NCBI RefSeq assembly: GCF_010974825.1 | Contig: NZ_JAAILA010000002.1 | Coordinates: 62,001 to 126,000, forward strand | DNA: 64,000 bases | Origin: Aeromonas rivipollensis | GTDB taxonomy: Bacteria > Pseudomonadota > Gammaproteobacteria > Enterobacterales > Aeromonadaceae | Reading direction: 5' to 3' | In this document: piece after piece, positions 25,653 to 35,148 of the stretch | Position numbering within the stretch: the stretch's first letter is position 1 | How the letters are laid out: the number at the start of each line of letters is the position of its first letter | Notes under the pieces: model-generated | Told to the model about the DNA's origin: nothing | The model's input: the letters and a program-made list of their open reading frames with translations, nothing else | The model's database searches: none | Position numbers and translations under genes: made by a program

Positions 25653-27935
25653 TTGGGCCGTCTGCCGCGCTGGCTGCGTTTCTCGGTGCTGGGGGCTGTT
25701 GCCCTGCTCCTGTCGCTGCTGGCGCTGGATCGCCTCTTCCCGCCGCCACCGCTGGATCCCGCCTACGCGCGGGTGGTGCTCGATATGAAGGGTCGGCCGC
25801 TGCGCGCCTTCGCCGACACCAGCGGCGTGTGGCGCTACCCCGTGACCCTGGAGCAGGTCTCCCCCCGCTATATAGAGGCGCTGCTGGGTTACGAGGACCG
25901 TTATTTCTGGCGCCATCCCGGGGTCAACCCGGTTGCCATGGTACGCGGGGTTTGGCAGTGGCTGCGCTACGGGCGGGCCGTCTCTGGGGGCTCGACCCTC
26001 ACCATGCAGGTGGCCCGCCTCATCGAGCCTTACCACAGGAGCGTGCCCGGCAAGCTGCGCCAGATGGCGCGGGCGCTGCAACTGGAGTGGCACTACGACA
26101 AGCGCACACTGCTCACCGTCTACCTCAACCGGGCCCCCTTTGGTGGCAATCTGGAGGGGGTGCAGGCGGCGAGTTTCGCCTATCTGGGCAAGAGCGCGGC
26201 CAAGCTGACCCACGCCGAGGCGGCGCTGCTGGCTGTGCTGCCCCAGGCCCCCAGCCGTTACCGGCCGGACAGGCACCCCGAGCGTGCCCGCGCCGCCCGC
26301 GACAAGGTGATGCTGCGGCTGGTGGCGCAGGGCGCCTGGCCCGAGGCAGTGTGGCAGGAGGGGCGTATCGAGCCTGTGCTGGCCCGCGGTCACTTCACGC
26401 CTATGGAGGCGCCGCTGTTTGCCCGGCTGGCGACTGGCAGCCAGCCGGGGGCCCTGGTGCACACCACCATAGACGGGGATCTGCAGCGCTGGCTGGAGGC
26501 GCGGGTGGCGAGCTATATCCGCCGCTTCCCCGAGCAGACCTCCGCCGCCTTGCTGCTGGTGGACAACAGCACAATGGCGGTGCGCGCTTACGTGGGCAGT
26601 GCCGAGTATGGCAATCTGCGCCGCCACGGCTACCTCGACATGGTGCAGGCGATCCGCTCCCCGGGATCCACCCTCAAGCCTTTCATTTACGGTCTGGCCC
26701 TGGACGAGGGGCTGGTGCACTCGGCCTCCCTGCTCTCCGATGCCCCGAGATTGGGTTCCGACTATAGACCCGCCAATTTTACCGGTGCCTTTCAGGGGCC
26801 TGTGACCCTCACCCAGGCGCTGCAGCAATCCCTCAACGTGCCGGCGGTGCAGGTGCTGGAAGCGCTTGGGGCCGACAAGCTGGTCAGCCGGCTCGACAAC
26901 GCCGGGGTGCGGCTAGCGCTCTCGGACAAGCCCAACCCGGCCATTGCGCTGGGGGCGGCGGGCATTCGGCTCGAGCAGCTGGTGGCGCTCTACAGCGCCC
27001 TCACCCGGCAGGGGCAGGTGGCGATGCCGGTCTGGCTGGCGGGGCAGCAGGCGGTGCCCCGCCCCTTGCTGAGCCCGGGGGCCGCCTGGATCATCTGGCA
27101 GATATTGAGTGCCCAGGGGCGGGCGGATCAGCCCTTCGCCAGCGAGGCGACCGGCCGGATCAACCGGCTCGCCTGGAAGACCGGCACCAGCTATGGCTAT
27201 CGGGACAGCTGGGCCATGGGGGTCTCCGGCCGTTGGACCATCGGCGTCTGGCTGGGACGCCCCGACGGTACCCCCTTGCCGGGCTTTTATGGTCAGAGCG
27301 CGGCGGTGCCGCTGCTGCTCTCGGTCTACTCGCGGCTCTCGGACAACAGCCCCTTGCCGGCGCAACCCAATACGGTGAGCGAGGCCGAGATCTGCTGGCC
27401 GCTGGGGCGCAAGGCAAGCGCGACCCTGCCCGAGACCTGTCTGCAGCGCCAGAGTGCCTGGCTGCTGGATGAGCGGGATCCGCCGACCCTGCCGGATCCC
27501 ATGGACTGGCCCTCACCCCTGCGGCAAGTGGCATTGACCTCTGAGGGCAAGCCTACCCTGGCGCGCTGCCCGGATGCGGCGCAAGCCGGTTTTCGGGCGC
27601 TCTGGCCGCTCTCCCTGGAGCCCTGGCGGGGGCCCGGCGAACGCCGTCAGGCGCTGCTCGCCAGCCACTGTGCGGGGGAGGGGCGAAGCGCCGACTTGCA
27701 GGCTCCCATTCGCATCCTGGCCCTGGGGGAGGGCAACCTCATCCGCAGTCAGCGCTACCGCCTGCAACCCAGGGTGATGGGGGGCGTGGGCAAGCCGCAC
27801 TGGTTTCTCAACGGCCAGCGGCTGCGCTGGGACGGGGATCAGGTGCTGAGCGAGGCGGGGCGCTACCAGCTGGTGGTGGTGGACGAGGCGGGCAACAGCG
27901 ATCGCATCGAGTTTCGGCTGGAGAACCCCTCCTGA
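25653..27935 (+). CDS. pbpC: Penicillin-binding protein 1C
   Basis: A 760-residue bifunctional peptidoglycan synthase anchored by one N-terminal helix (about residues 7-28). The glycosyltransferase signature YEDRYFWRHPGVNP carries the catalytic Glu81, followed by GGSTLTMQVARL and YLNRAPFGG. The transpeptidase domain has Ser339 in SPGSTLKPF, the SLN motif in QQSLNVPAVQ, and KTGTSYGY. A C-terminal BiPBP_C domain (about 675-760) is typical of PBP1C and is thought to contact the macroglobulin. No ATG or GTG is available near the helix: TTG 25653 gives the usual N-terminus, and CTG 25554 with a GAGGTG upstream is an alternative. It probably shares a transcript with yfhM. Confidence 0.93.
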   Translation: MGRLPRWLRFSVLGAVALLLSLLALDRLFPPPPLDPAYARVVLDMKGRPLRAFADTSGVWRYPVTLEQVSPRYIEALLGYEDRYFWRHPGVNPVAMVRGVWQWLRYGRAVSGGSTLTMQVARLIEPYHRSVPGKLRQMARALQLEWHYDKRTLLTVYLNRAPFGGNLEGVQAASFAYLGKSAAKLTHAEAALLAVLPQAPSRYRPDRHPERARAARDKVMLRLVAQGAWPEAVWQEGRIEPVLARGHFTPMEAPLFARLATGSQPGALVHTTIDGDLQRWLEARVASYIRRFPEQTSAALLLVDNSTMAVRAYVGSAEYGNLRRHGYLDMVQAIRSPGSTLKPFIYGLALDEGLVHSASLLSDAPRLGSDYRPANFTGAFQGPVTLTQALQQSLNVPAVQVLEALGADKLVSRLDNAGVRLALSDKPNPAIALGAAGIRLEQLVALYSALTRQGQVAMPVWLAGQQAVPRPLLSPGAAWIIWQILSAQGRADQPFASEATGRINRLAWKTGTSYGYRDSWAMGVSGRWTIGVWLGRPDGTPLPGFYGQSAAVPLLLSVYSRLSDNSPLPAQPNTVSEAEICWPLGRKASATLPETCLQRQSAWLLDERDPPTLPDPMDWPSPLRQVALTSEGKPTLARCPDAAQAGFRALWPLSLEPWRGPGERRQALLASHCAGEGRSADLQAPIRILALGEGNLIRSQRYRLQPRVMGGVGKPHWFLNGQRLRWDGDQVLSEAGRYQLVVVDEAGNSDRIEFRLENPS

Positions 27936-28001
27936 GGCAGGAGGGTCAGGGGAGCCACCCGTTCAGGGCGACAATATTTTGACGGCAGCGTCTTTGCTGG
28001 A

Positions 28002-28961
28002 TCAGGGTTTGACCTGACCCAGCCGGGTGAAGAAGTGCTGACTCTTGCGCTGGTGAAAGTGGCTCTTCTTGATGGGATGGAAGACAAGGTTGCTGTCGGG
28101 GTGACTCTCCTTGAGCCTGTGGATCATCGCCATGGCGGGCAATGAGCTACTGACAAGGGTAGTGAGTGGCAGGCTGCGGGTCTCCGGGCCCAGCAGCTGG
28201 TTGAGCCCCTGCTGCGCTTGCTCGAAGCGGGCCAGTACGGCAGGGTCGGCGTAGCCGCTGCCCAGCATGGCGAGCAGGGCATCCAGAGCCTGGTGGAAGG
28301 CCGCCAGCTGCTGGCGAAAACCGCTGCGCCCGCGCAGGTTAATCAGCTCATCGAAGGAGATCTCGGCGAGGTGAGTGGGCACTTGCAGCGGGATCTCGAG
28401 GTGGAAGCAATCCTGGCCGCCCCGGTTGTGGTAGCGGGATTCCAGCAGGTGAAGCAGCCTGTCCAGGTAGTCGTGATCCGTGATGAGGGCCCCCTCATTG
28501 GCGAGCGCCCACTCACGGGCGAGGCGCATGGAGAGCAGGTTGGCGAAGCGCCGCGCCATTCTGATCCCCCCCTCGTCTTGGGTCGCAAAGCCGTGGCTCA
28601 GGCAAAAACCGTGCAGCCGCTCCAGACCCGGCTGGACGGGGCAGAAGCAGTCGTGGTTGGCACGCTGGCGCCAGCGAGCGATCAACTCCTTGTTGCCAAA
28701 CACCTTGTGGCGGACGAAATCGGGGGCGATAAGGCCGGTAATCTGATTCTCGATTTGGGGGGTGATGGCGGCAAAGAAGGCGGGTTCGGGCGGCTCGGTC
28801 AGCAGATCGCTCTGCTGGCGCAGGGTATCGAGCAGGGCGGTGAGGCCGCTCTTCTCGCTGACGGTGAAGACGAAGGCGAGCCGCTCCAGATAGACAAGAG
28901 CAAACTTGAGCCAGAGTTCATCCCGTACTTCCATGCCGGGGTAGTAGATATAGGTCTTCAT
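28002..28961 (-). CDS. Hypothetical protein, family not recognised
   Basis: A 319-residue soluble protein starting MKTYIYYPGMEVRDELWLKF; the upstream in-frame Met at 29039 is unlikely because that stretch is promoter-like. Text such as HDCFCPVQPG, HGFCLSHGFAT and ITDHDYLDRLLHLLESRYH is distinctive but matches no motif I can name. The opening (YYPG, then a helix with Leu and Tyr) is reminiscent of plant- and bacteria-wide hypothetical proteins that report a position along a chain, which is not enough to name a family. Convergent with pbpC and divergent from thiI. Confidence 0.75.
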   Translation of the reverse strand: MKTYIYYPGMEVRDELWLKFALVYLERLAFVFTVSEKSGLTALLDTLRQQSDLLTEPPEPAFFAAITPQIENQITGLIAPDFVRHKVFGNKELIARWRQRANHDCFCPVQPGLERLHGFCLSHGFATQDEGGIRMARRFANLLSMRLAREWALANEGALITDHDYLDRLLHLLESRYHNRGGQDCFHLEIPLQVPTHLAEISFDELINLRGRSGFRQQLAAFHQALDALLAMLGSGYADPAVLARFEQAQQGLNQLLGPETRSLPLTTLVSSSLPAMAMIHRLKESHPDSNLVFHPIKKSHFHQRKSQHFFTRLGQVKP

Positions 28962-29091
28962 CGGATCGTCAGTGTTCAAGCCGGTGGCCAAGGCGCAGGC
29001 TCGGGAATATACGCAAGATTGCCGCCTTGCGGCAAACATTGTGTGGGAAAATCTGCCGTCACCTGGCCAGTAGGCGCTGGCGCCAAACTTC

Positions 29092-29100
29092 TGATATAAT
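29092..29100 (+). promoter_or_regulatory. Extended -10 promoter element for thiI
   Basis: TGATATAAT, an extended -10 (TGnTATAAT), lies 37 bp before the thiI start. No good -35 box precedes it, as is usual for extended -10 promoters. Confidence 0.55.
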
Positions 29101-29136
29101 TCGCGCCCTTAAATCAAGGCCACCCGAGTCAACACC

Positions 29137-30585
29137 ATGAAGTTCATTATCAAGCTGTTCCCCGAAATCACCATCAAGAGCAAGTCAGTGCGTCAGCGTT
29201 TCACCAAGATGCTGCAGGGCAACATCCGTAACGTGTTGCGCCGCTTTGACGAAGACGCCCGCGTGCGGATGGACTGGGACAAGCTGGTAGTGAGCTCCCG
29301 CAACGATCAGTTCCACGCCCAGTATCTCGAGACGCTGGCCTGCATCCCGGGCATCCAGTATTTCCTCGAAGTGAAACTGAGCAACTTCACCGATCTGCAC
29401 GACATCTTCGAGCAGACCCGCGCCGTCTGGGGCGATCGCCTGAAAGGCAAGACCTTCTGCGTGCGTGCCCGTCGCGTCGGCAAGCACGACTTCAGCTCCC
29501 TGGAGCTGGAGCGCTATGTGGGTGGCGGCCTCAACCAGCACTGCGAAACCGCCGGTGTGCGCCTGAAGAAGCCGGATATCCAGGTCAACCTGGAAGTGGA
29601 AAACGACGAGCTCTACATCATCAGTGCCGTCCATCACGGCATGGGGGGCTTCCCCATGGCGACTCAGGAAGATGTGCTGAGCCTGCTCTCCGGCGGCTTC
29701 GACTCCGGCGTGGCTTCCTACCAGTTCATCAAGCGCGGCTGCCGCGTGCACTACTGCTTCTTCAACCTCGGCGGCGCTGCCCACGAGATCGGGGTCAAGC
29801 AGGTCGCCTATTACCTGTGGAGCAAGTTCGGCGCCTCCCACAAGGTGCGTTTCACCGCCATCGACTTTGAGCCCGTGGTGGCCGAGATCCTCGAGAAGAT
29901 CGACAACGGCCAGATGGGTGTAGTGCTCAAGCGGATGATGATGCGCGCCGCCGGCCAGGTGGCGGAAACCTTCCAGATCCAGGCCCTGGTGACCGGCGAG
30001 TGTGTGGGCCAGGTTTCCAGCCAGACTCTCACCAACTTGAACGTGATCGACCGGGTGACCGACAAGGTGATCCTGCGCCCGCTCATCACCTGGGACAAGC
30101 CGGACATCATCAGCGAAGCCCGTCGCATCGGCACCCTGGAGTTTGCAGAGACAATGCCGGAGTATTGCGGCGTCATCTCCAAGAAGCCAACCATCAAGGC
30201 AGTGCTATCCAACATCGAGGCGGAAGAGGCCAACTTCGACTTCGCCATCCTGGACAAGGTGGTGAGCGAGGCCCGCTATCTCGACATTCGCCGCATCGGC
30301 GAAGAGACTGCCGCCCAGGTGCAGGAGGTGGAGACCACCCAGGTGCTGGCTGCCAATGAAGTCATCCTGGACATCCGCTCCAGTGATGAGCGCGACGAGA
30401 AGCCGCTGGTGGTGGAAGGGCGCGACGTCCTGCACATCCCCTTCTTCAAGCTGGCGACTGCCTTTGGCGATCTGCCCAAGGAGCAGACCTACCTGCTCTA
30501 TTGCGATCGCGGCGTGATGAGCAAGCTGCAGGCGCTCTATCTGAAAGAGCAGGGCTTTGACAACGTCAAGGTGTACCGCCCCTGA
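29137..30585 (+). CDS. thiI: tRNA 4-thiouridine sulfurtransferase ThiI with rhodanese domain
   Basis: A 482-residue enzyme that transfers sulfur to U8 of tRNA and, in enterobacteria, to ThiS for thiamine synthesis. It has an N-terminal ferredoxin-like and THUMP part (about 1-165), a PP-loop ATPase motif [12 protein letters not shown], the Cys of [11 protein letters not shown] that corresponds to E. coli Cys344, and a C-terminal rhodanese domain with the persulfide Cys in [11 protein letters not shown] (Cys456 in E. coli). Length is that of the long, rhodanese-bearing ThiI. A terminator follows. Confidence 0.97.
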   Translation: MKFIIKLFPEITIKSKSVRQRFTKMLQGNIRNVLRRFDEDARVRMDWDKLVVSSRNDQFHAQYLETLACIPGIQYFLEVKLSNFTDLHDIFEQTRAVWGDRLKGKTFCVRARRVGKHDFSSLELERYVGGGLNQHCETAGVRLKKPDIQVNLEVENDELYIISAVHHGMGGFPMATQEDVLSLLSGGFDSGVASYQFIKRGCRVHYCFFNLGGAAHEIGVKQVAYYLWSKFGASHKVRFTAIDFEPVVAEILEKIDNGQMGVVLKRMMMRAAGQVAETFQIQALVTGECVGQVSSQTLTNLNVIDRVTDKVILRPLITWDKPDIISEARRIGTLEFAETMPEYCGVISKKPTIKAVLSNIEAEEANFDFAILDKVVSEARYLDIRRIGEETAAQVQEVETTQVLAANEVILDIRSSDERDEKPLVVEGRDVLHIPFFKLATAFGDLPKEQTYLLYCDRGVMSKLQALYLKEQGFDNVKVYRP

Positions 30586-30606
30586 TAGCGGTGTGCATGC
30601 GCCCAT

Positions 30607-30638
30607 AAAAAAATCCGGCCAAGGTGCCGGATTTTTTT
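30607..30638. terminator. Terminator between thiI and the convergent small gene
   Basis: A stem ATCCGGC / GCCGGAT is flanked by seven A residues on the left and seven T residues on the right, so it can work in both directions. Confidence 0.93.
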
Positions 30639-30659
30639 ATTTCACATCTTCGGTGACGA

Positions 30660-31052
30660 TCAGGGGCAGGGGACAGGGGTAAAGGTCTCCTGGCCCTGGC
30701 AGCGCCAGCCCATCTCGGCCTGACGCATCTGCCACAGGTTGTTGCTGCGAAACAGGGTCAGGATGTAGAGCATGTCGCTCTTCTGGCCATCGAGGGCCAC
30801 CGAGAGCACCAGATCGTTGTCCAGCTGCTGGGCATGGATGCGGGTGGGTACGTCTTCATGACCCACGAAGCGGCGAGCCACTTCGCGATAGTCGTTGACC
30901 CAGCCCTGCTGACTGCTGCTCGCCTGACGGATCTGCTGGTTGAACTGCTGCACCGGGGTGGATGCCAGGCGCCCGAACAGGGCCTGTGCCCCCGCATGAG
31001 CCGCTGCCACCATCATCAGAATCAGCGTGGTAATGAGCCCAAGTTTTTGCAT
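30660..31052 (-). CDS. Small secreted hypothetical protein
   Basis: A 130-residue protein with a clear signal peptide (MQKLGLITTLILMMVAAAHA, cleavage after AHA or AGA). The mature part has a single Cys pair near the end (WRCQGQETFTPVPCP), which could form a disulfide. No known domain is recognised. It lies between thiI and a TRIC-type channel gene, in the same direction as the latter. Confidence 0.75.
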   Translation of the reverse strand: MQKLGLITTLILMMVAAAHAGAQALFGRLASTPVQQFNQQIRQASSSQQGWVNDYREVARRFVGHEDVPTRIHAQQLDNDLVLSVALDGQKSDMLYILTLFRSNNLWQMRQAEMGWRCQGQETFTPVPCP

Positions 31053-31153
31053 GAGGTAATCCGGCTTGAAACGACCACTCTATGACAACAGAAAAGCGGG
31101 CTTGGTTCAATCTTGCCCCTGCAAGGGTGGGATCTCGCCCACCCAGACCCGGC

Positions 31154-31786
31154 TCAGTTGCGCTGCAACGAAAAGGTCGGCAGGGAGAGGTGCCAGTAGA
31201 TGGCGGCAACCCGCAGGCCAAAAACGGCCGTCATGCAGATGAGCATGGCGGTGACCCTGTCCATGTTGACCTCCAGCGCCAGGGTATAGAGGATGCCCCC
31301 CAGGATGCAGGCGGTGGCATAGATCTCTTTTTGCAGCACCATAGGTACTTCCCGGGCCAGCACATCCCGGATCATGCCGCCAGCCACCCCTGTCATTGTG
31401 CCCATGAGCACAGCAATCAGCCCTGAGGTGCCGAAGTTGAGCGCCTTCTGGGCGCCAATCACGGTAAAGAGCGCCAACCCGAAGGCGTCCGCCACCGGCA
31501 GCACATACCAGGGCATGCGGCGGGGCAACTTGACCATCCACATGCCGATGAGGGCCGTGGCGATGACGACCCAGATGTAGAGGGGGTCGCGTACCCAGAA
31601 TACCGGGGTGGCGCCCAGGATCATGTCACGTATGGTGCCACCGCCGATGGCGGTCACGGCTGCCAGCACCATGACGCCGAAGCCGTCCATTCTGAGGCGC
31701 CCTGCCACCAATACCCCCGAAAACGCGAATACCGCAGTACCAAACATGTCGCTGATGTAAACAATCTGCTCAACCAGTGTCTGCAT
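31154..31786 (-). CDS. TRIC-family (YadS/UPF0126) cation channel
   Basis: A 210-residue inner-membrane protein with seven helices in two homologous halves. The repeated Gly-rich motifs [13 protein letters not shown] and [16 protein letters not shown] are the signature of the UPF0126/TRIC family, whose archaeal and eukaryotic members are trimeric K+ channels. An upstream in-frame TTG at 31795 is available; ATG 31786 is preferred. Transported ion in bacteria is not settled. Confidence 0.9.
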   Translation of the reverse strand: MQTLVEQIVYISDMFGTAVFAFSGVLVAGRLRMDGFGVMVLAAVTAIGGGTIRDMILGATPVFWVRDPLYIWVVIATALIGMWMVKLPRRMPWYVLPVADAFGLALFTVIGAQKALNFGTSGLIAVLMGTMTGVAGGMIRDVLAREVPMVLQKEIYATACILGGILYTLALEVNMDRVTAMLICMTAVFGLRVAAIYWHLSLPTFSLQRN

Positions 31787-32174
31787 GGAGAACAACTCAC
31801 GTCCAATAAATGATGGGGCGGCGATTTTAGGGGCAAGGGGCGCGTGTGAGCAATGCCGGTATGCAAAAGTGGGAGCCAGAGCGGGTTTCTGGGGGCAGGG
31901 GAGGGCGGGTGGCTGGCAGCACAGGCCCTGCTGGCATGGGCGCTGGCCACCAATCTGCGGGTTGGCTGGGACGCAGCGACAAAAATTCTGATTTTTTTCT
32001 CAAGGCTGGGAAATAGGGGCCGATATATAGGTTAGGCGGCGATTACTGCCATAAAGGCAGAAAAAAGAAATTAAAGTCTTACCGAACAGCGCCGTTAACT
32101 AAACATATCAGGCACAAAACAAAATAAAGCCTGAGTGAATTAAAGATAAAATTTAATAGCTTAGGAGAAAAATT
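31787..32174. other. 388-bp region upstream of the first flagellin
   Basis: The first 200 bp are GC-rich with no gene. The last part is AT-rich and holds the sigma-28-like promoter at 32000-32026 and a leader of about 140 nt. No other element is seen. Confidence 0.6.
32000..32026 (+). promoter_or_regulatory. Sigma-28 (FliA) promoter of flagellin 1
   Basis: TCAAGGCT - 11 nt - GCCGATAT fits the FliA consensus TAAAGTTT - 11 nt - GCCGATAA, with 5 of 8 matches at -35, exact spacing and 7 of 8 at -10. Confidence 0.75.
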
Positions 32175-33083
32175 ATGAGTCTGTATATCAATACCAACGT
32201 TTCATCGCTCAACGCTCAGCGTAACATGATGAACAGCACTAAATCTCTGGATACCTCCTACACTCGTCTGGCCTCCGGCCTGCGCATCAACAGCGCCAAG
32301 GACGATGCGGCGGGTCTGCAGATCTCCAACCGTCTGACCTCCCAGGTCAACGGCCTGGATCAAGGCAACCGCAACGCAAACGACGGTATCTCCCTGGCGC
32401 AGACAGCTGAAGGCGCCATGGACGAAGTGACCGGTATGCTGCAGCGTATGCGTACCCTGGCCCAACAATCCGCAAACGGCTCCAACTCTGCCAAGGACCG
32501 TGAAGCCCTGCAAAAAGAGGTGGATCAACTGGGGGCCGAGGTCAACCGTATCTCCAGCGCGACCACCTTTGCCGGCACCAAGCTGCTTGATGGCTCCTTT
32601 AGCGGCACCTTCCAGGTCGGTGCAGATGCCAACCAGACCATAGGATTTAGCTTGGCTCAGAGCGGTGGTTTTAGCATATCGGGGATTGCAAAGGCTGCGG
32701 GGACGGCTGTTGACTTGGGCACCGTCATTGGAACAGCCATTGATATGACAAGTATTTTTAGCGGCGGCGCTGCGAGTGATATCAAGATTGGAACCCAATC
32801 TGACGCTCAGGCTGTTCTTGCGGCAACGGATTTAATGTTGGGGGTCGTTGATAGCAAGCGTGCCGAGCTGGGTGCGGTGCAGAACCGACTAGATTCGACC
32901 ATCCGCAACCAGGCTAATATCTCGGAAAATGTTTCGGCTGCCCGCTCCCGTATCCGCGATGCAGACTTTGCCACCGAAACGGCCAACATGACCAAGCAGA
33001 ATATTTTGCAGCAGGCGGCCTCCAGCATATTGTCTCAGGCCAACCAGCGTCCGCAGTCTGCACTCTCCCTGCTGCAAGGCTAA
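32175..33083 (+). CDS. flaA: Polar flagellin 1
   Basis: A 302-residue flagellin starting [20 protein letters not shown]0/D1 N-terminal helices cover about 1-165 ([20 protein letters not shown]) and the C-terminal helices about 225-302 ([19 protein letters not shown]). The exposed middle, about 160-225, is short, Ser/Thr-rich and identical in DNA over 242 bp to that of flagellin 2. In Aeromonas caviae this region is where Pse is attached to Ser/Thr. It differs from the other two at the first codons and at its tail (LSLLQG). It has its own sigma-28 promoter, and a good GGAG (at 32163) precedes the start. Confidence 0.95.
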   Translation: MSLYINTNVSSLNAQRNMMNSTKSLDTSYTRLASGLRINSAKDDAAGLQISNRLTSQVNGLDQGNRNANDGISLAQTAEGAMDEVTGMLQRMRTLAQQSANGSNSAKDREALQKEVDQLGAEVNRISSATTFAGTKLLDGSFSGTFQVGADANQTIGFSLAQSGGFSISGIAKAAGTAVDLGTVIGTAIDMTSIFSGGAASDIKIGTQSDAQAVLAATDLMLGVVDSKRAELGAVQNRLDSTIRNQANISENVSAARSRIRDADFATETANMTKQNILQQAASSILSQANQRPQSALSLLQG

Positions 33084-33280
33084 GCTGACTGATTGCAAGA
33101 AAAAGAAAAGGGCGGTTGTTCAGGCCGCCCTGGTAAGCAAGATGGAACAATGGGGTGTTCGGATTTACGCCTTGTCCTATCGAAAGAGAGTTTCTCTTAT
33201 TGGTATTACCCCTCGAGTGTTGCGCAGATCGTTCACTCTGTCACCCTCGAGGTTGTTCTCCTGAGCGTAAGCTCTTCTTT

Positions 33281-33303
33281 GGCCGACATTGTCGGCCTTT
33301 TTT
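33281..33303 (+). terminator. Terminator after flagellin 1
   Basis: A 7-bp stem GGCCGAC / GTCGGCC with a 3-nt loop and a T run. It lies 198 bases after the flaA stop, at the end of the conserved intergenic stretch. Confidence 0.88.
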
Positions 33304-33477
33304 ATGGGCGCCGATAAACTGGCGATACATAAACTCCAGCATAAAACATGCCAATTTCTATTGCGCAGATATCCATGAGTCGCGTCGGAGTGTCTCGTGA
33401 CGACAGGGCTTTGCTGTCACGTCGCCTGGAACAGGGCTGTTGCCCGTTTTTTGCGTGGGGAGGTTGAATAAATTGCT

Positions 33478-33504
33478 TAAAGCTTCTGATGGGACTGCCG
33501 TTAC
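33478..33504 (+). promoter_or_regulatory. Sigma-28 (FliA) promoter of flagellin 2
   Basis: TAAAGCTT - 11 nt - GCCGTTAC: 7 of 8 matches at -35 and 6 of 8 at -10, with the exact 11-nt spacing. It predicts a leader of about 180 nt. Confidence 0.7.
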
Positions 33505-33601
33505 AGAGGGTGAAGCAAATCGAGGGGTGTTCGGAAAACCTACATTTGCGCAACTGCGGGTCCTGTGTCCGTTCAAACAGGGGGCCCGCCAGATGGCACA
33601 G

Positions 33602-33628
33602 ACCGTTCAATCTGTCCATCTGAACGGT
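33602..33628 (+). promoter_or_regulatory. Inverted repeat in the flagellin 2 leader
   Basis: ACCGTTCA - 11 nt - TGAACGGT, perfect 8-bp arms, lies 65 bp before the start codon. The same arms with the same 11-nt spacer occur at 35122-35148 and at 42772-42798. Confidence 0.7.
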
Positions 33629-33692
33629 GGGACCCTGGCTGCATAGATGCAAACAGAGCCCGCAGTTTCTTGTTCATCAGGAGAAATCTTTT

Positions 33693-34598
33693 ATGGCCAT
33701 GTTTATCAATACCAACACTTCATCATTGAACGCCCAGCGTAACTTGATGAACACCACCAAGTCGTTGGATACCTCATACACCCGCCTGGCATCCGGTCTG
33801 CGTATCAACAGCGCCAAGGACGATGCGGCCGGTCTGCAGATCTCCAACCGTCTGACCTCCCAGGTCAACGGCCTGGATCAGGGCAACCGCAACGCCAACG
33901 ACGGCATCTCCCTGGCGCAGACCGCAGAAGGGGCCATGGATGAAGTGACCGGCATGCTGCAGCGTATGCGTACCCTGGCCCAGCAATCTGCCAACGGCTC
34001 CAACTCCGCCAAGGATCGAGAGGCCTTGCAGAAGGAAGTGGATCAGTTGGGGGGTGAGATAAACCGCATTTCCAAAGATACAACTTTCGCTGGCACCAAA
34101 CTGCTGGATGGCTCCTATAGTGGGACTTTTCAAGTCGGGGCGGATGCCAATCAGACTATCGGCTTTAGCTTGGCCCAGAGCGGTGGTTTTAGCATATCGG
34201 GGATTGCAAAGGCTGCGGGGACGGCTGTTGACTTGGGCACCGTCATTGGAACAGCCATTGATATGACAAGTATTTTTAGCGGCGGCGCTGCGAGTGATAT
34301 CAAGATTGGAACCCAATCTGACGCTCAGGCTGTTCTTGCGGCAACGGATTTAATGTTGGGGGTCGTTGATAGCAAGCGTGCCGAGCTGGGTGCGGTGCAG
34401 AACCGACTAGATTCGACTATCCGCAACCAGGCCAATATCTCGGAAAACGTTTCGGCTGCGCGCTCCCGTATCCGTGATGCGGACTTCGCCACCGAAACCG
34501 CCAACATGACCAAACAGAACATCCTGCAACAGGCTGCTTCCAGCATCCTGGCCCAGGCCAACCAGCGTCCGCAGTCTGCCTTGTCACTGCTGGGCTAA
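33693..34598 (+). CDS. flaB: Polar flagellin 2
   Basis: A 301-residue flagellin starting [19 protein letters not shown], with the same two-helix D1 ends as flagellin 1. It is a mosaic: the first 60 codons match flagellin 3 nearly base for base, while the exposed centre (34176-34417) is identical to flagellin 1. CAGGAG precedes the start. A start at the ATG two codons later (MFINTN) is possible. Exported by the flagellar type III apparatus and polymerised under the FliD cap. The central Ser/Thr run is the likely glycan site. Confidence 0.95.
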   Translation: MAMFINTNTSSLNAQRNLMNTTKSLDTSYTRLASGLRINSAKDDAAGLQISNRLTSQVNGLDQGNRNANDGISLAQTAEGAMDEVTGMLQRMRTLAQQSANGSNSAKDREALQKEVDQLGGEINRISKDTTFAGTKLLDGSYSGTFQVGADANQTIGFSLAQSGGFSISGIAKAAGTAVDLGTVIGTAIDMTSIFSGGAASDIKIGTQSDAQAVLAATDLMLGVVDSKRAELGAVQNRLDSTIRNQANISENVSAARSRIRDADFATETANMTKQNILQQAASSILAQANQRPQSALSLLG

Positions 34599-34784
34599 TC
34601 AGCAAAAAGAACAGGGCGGTTGTTCAGGCCGCCCTGGTAAGAAAAGATGGAACAATGGGGTGTTCGGATTTACGCCTTGTCCTATCGAAAGAGAGATTAT
34701 CTTGTTGGTGTATCTCCTCGAGTGTTGTGCAGTCGTTCACTCTGCCACCCTCGAAGCGGTTCTCCTGAGCATAAACTCTTCAAT

Positions 34785-34807
34785 GGCCGACTATTGTCGG
34801 CCTTTTT
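34785..34807 (+). terminator. Terminator after flagellin 2
   Basis: A 7-bp stem GGCCGAC / GTCGGCC with a 4-nt loop and a T run, the counterpart of the one at 33281-33303. The loop differs by one base while the stem is kept. Confidence 0.88.
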
Positions 34808-34997
34808 ATTGGCGCCAGAAAAGTGGCGACGAAAAGTTTCCAGCATAAACTATGCCAGTTGAACTTTCTGGCCTGAGTTCAATATGAACAGAAGCCGCCT
34901 GCACTGGACGGGAGCGACCAATAGCCTGATTAACTGCCATCAGCCTCTGAGCGGAAGACATTTGCCTCTTTGTTGATGAGAGCGGCAATAAATGTCC

Positions 34998-35024
34998 TAA
35001 AGCTTCTGATGGGACTGCCGCTAC
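34998..35024 (+). promoter_or_regulatory. Sigma-28 (FliA) promoter of flagellin 3
   Basis: TAAAGCTT - 11 nt - GCCGCTAC, as in flagellin 2 except for one base in the -10. Confidence 0.68.
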
Positions 35025-35121
35025 AAAGGATGAAGCAAATTGTGGGGTGTTCGGAAATCCAGCATTTGCGCAACTACGGGTCCAATGTCCGTTCAAACAA
35101 GGGACCCGCCAGATGGCACAG

Positions 35122-35148
35122 ACCGTTCAATCTGTCCATCTGAACGGT
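35122..35148 (+). promoter_or_regulatory. Inverted repeat in the flagellin 3 leader
   Basis: ACCGTTCA - 11 nt - TGAACGGT, identical to the copy at 33602-33628 including the spacer. Confidence 0.7.

Larger units (their letters stand above)
33084..33692. other. 609-bp interval between flagellin 1 and 2
   Basis: Holds a GC hairpin (33110-33131), a conserved stretch of about 180 nt that ends in a terminator (33281-33303), a sigma-28 promoter (33478-33504) and a leader with an 8-bp inverted repeat. Almost all of it recurs between flagellins 2 and 3. Frames such as the one from 33155 are conserved in neither length nor sequence and are not called. Confidence 0.7.

Noticed and set aside
27920..27950. 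Hairpin at the pbpC stop (CCCTCCT / AGGAGGG) as a terminator
   Set aside because: No T run follows and it overlaps the stop; not called.
33155..33400. Open frames between flagellins
   Set aside because: The frames in the two duplicated copies differ in length and stop positions, and the composition is non-coding.
33595..33615. Sigma-54 promoter upstream of flagellins 2 and 3 (TGGCAC at 33594)
   Set aside because: The -24 half is perfect, but the GC doublet is missing at the -12 position; a sigma-28 site fits better.
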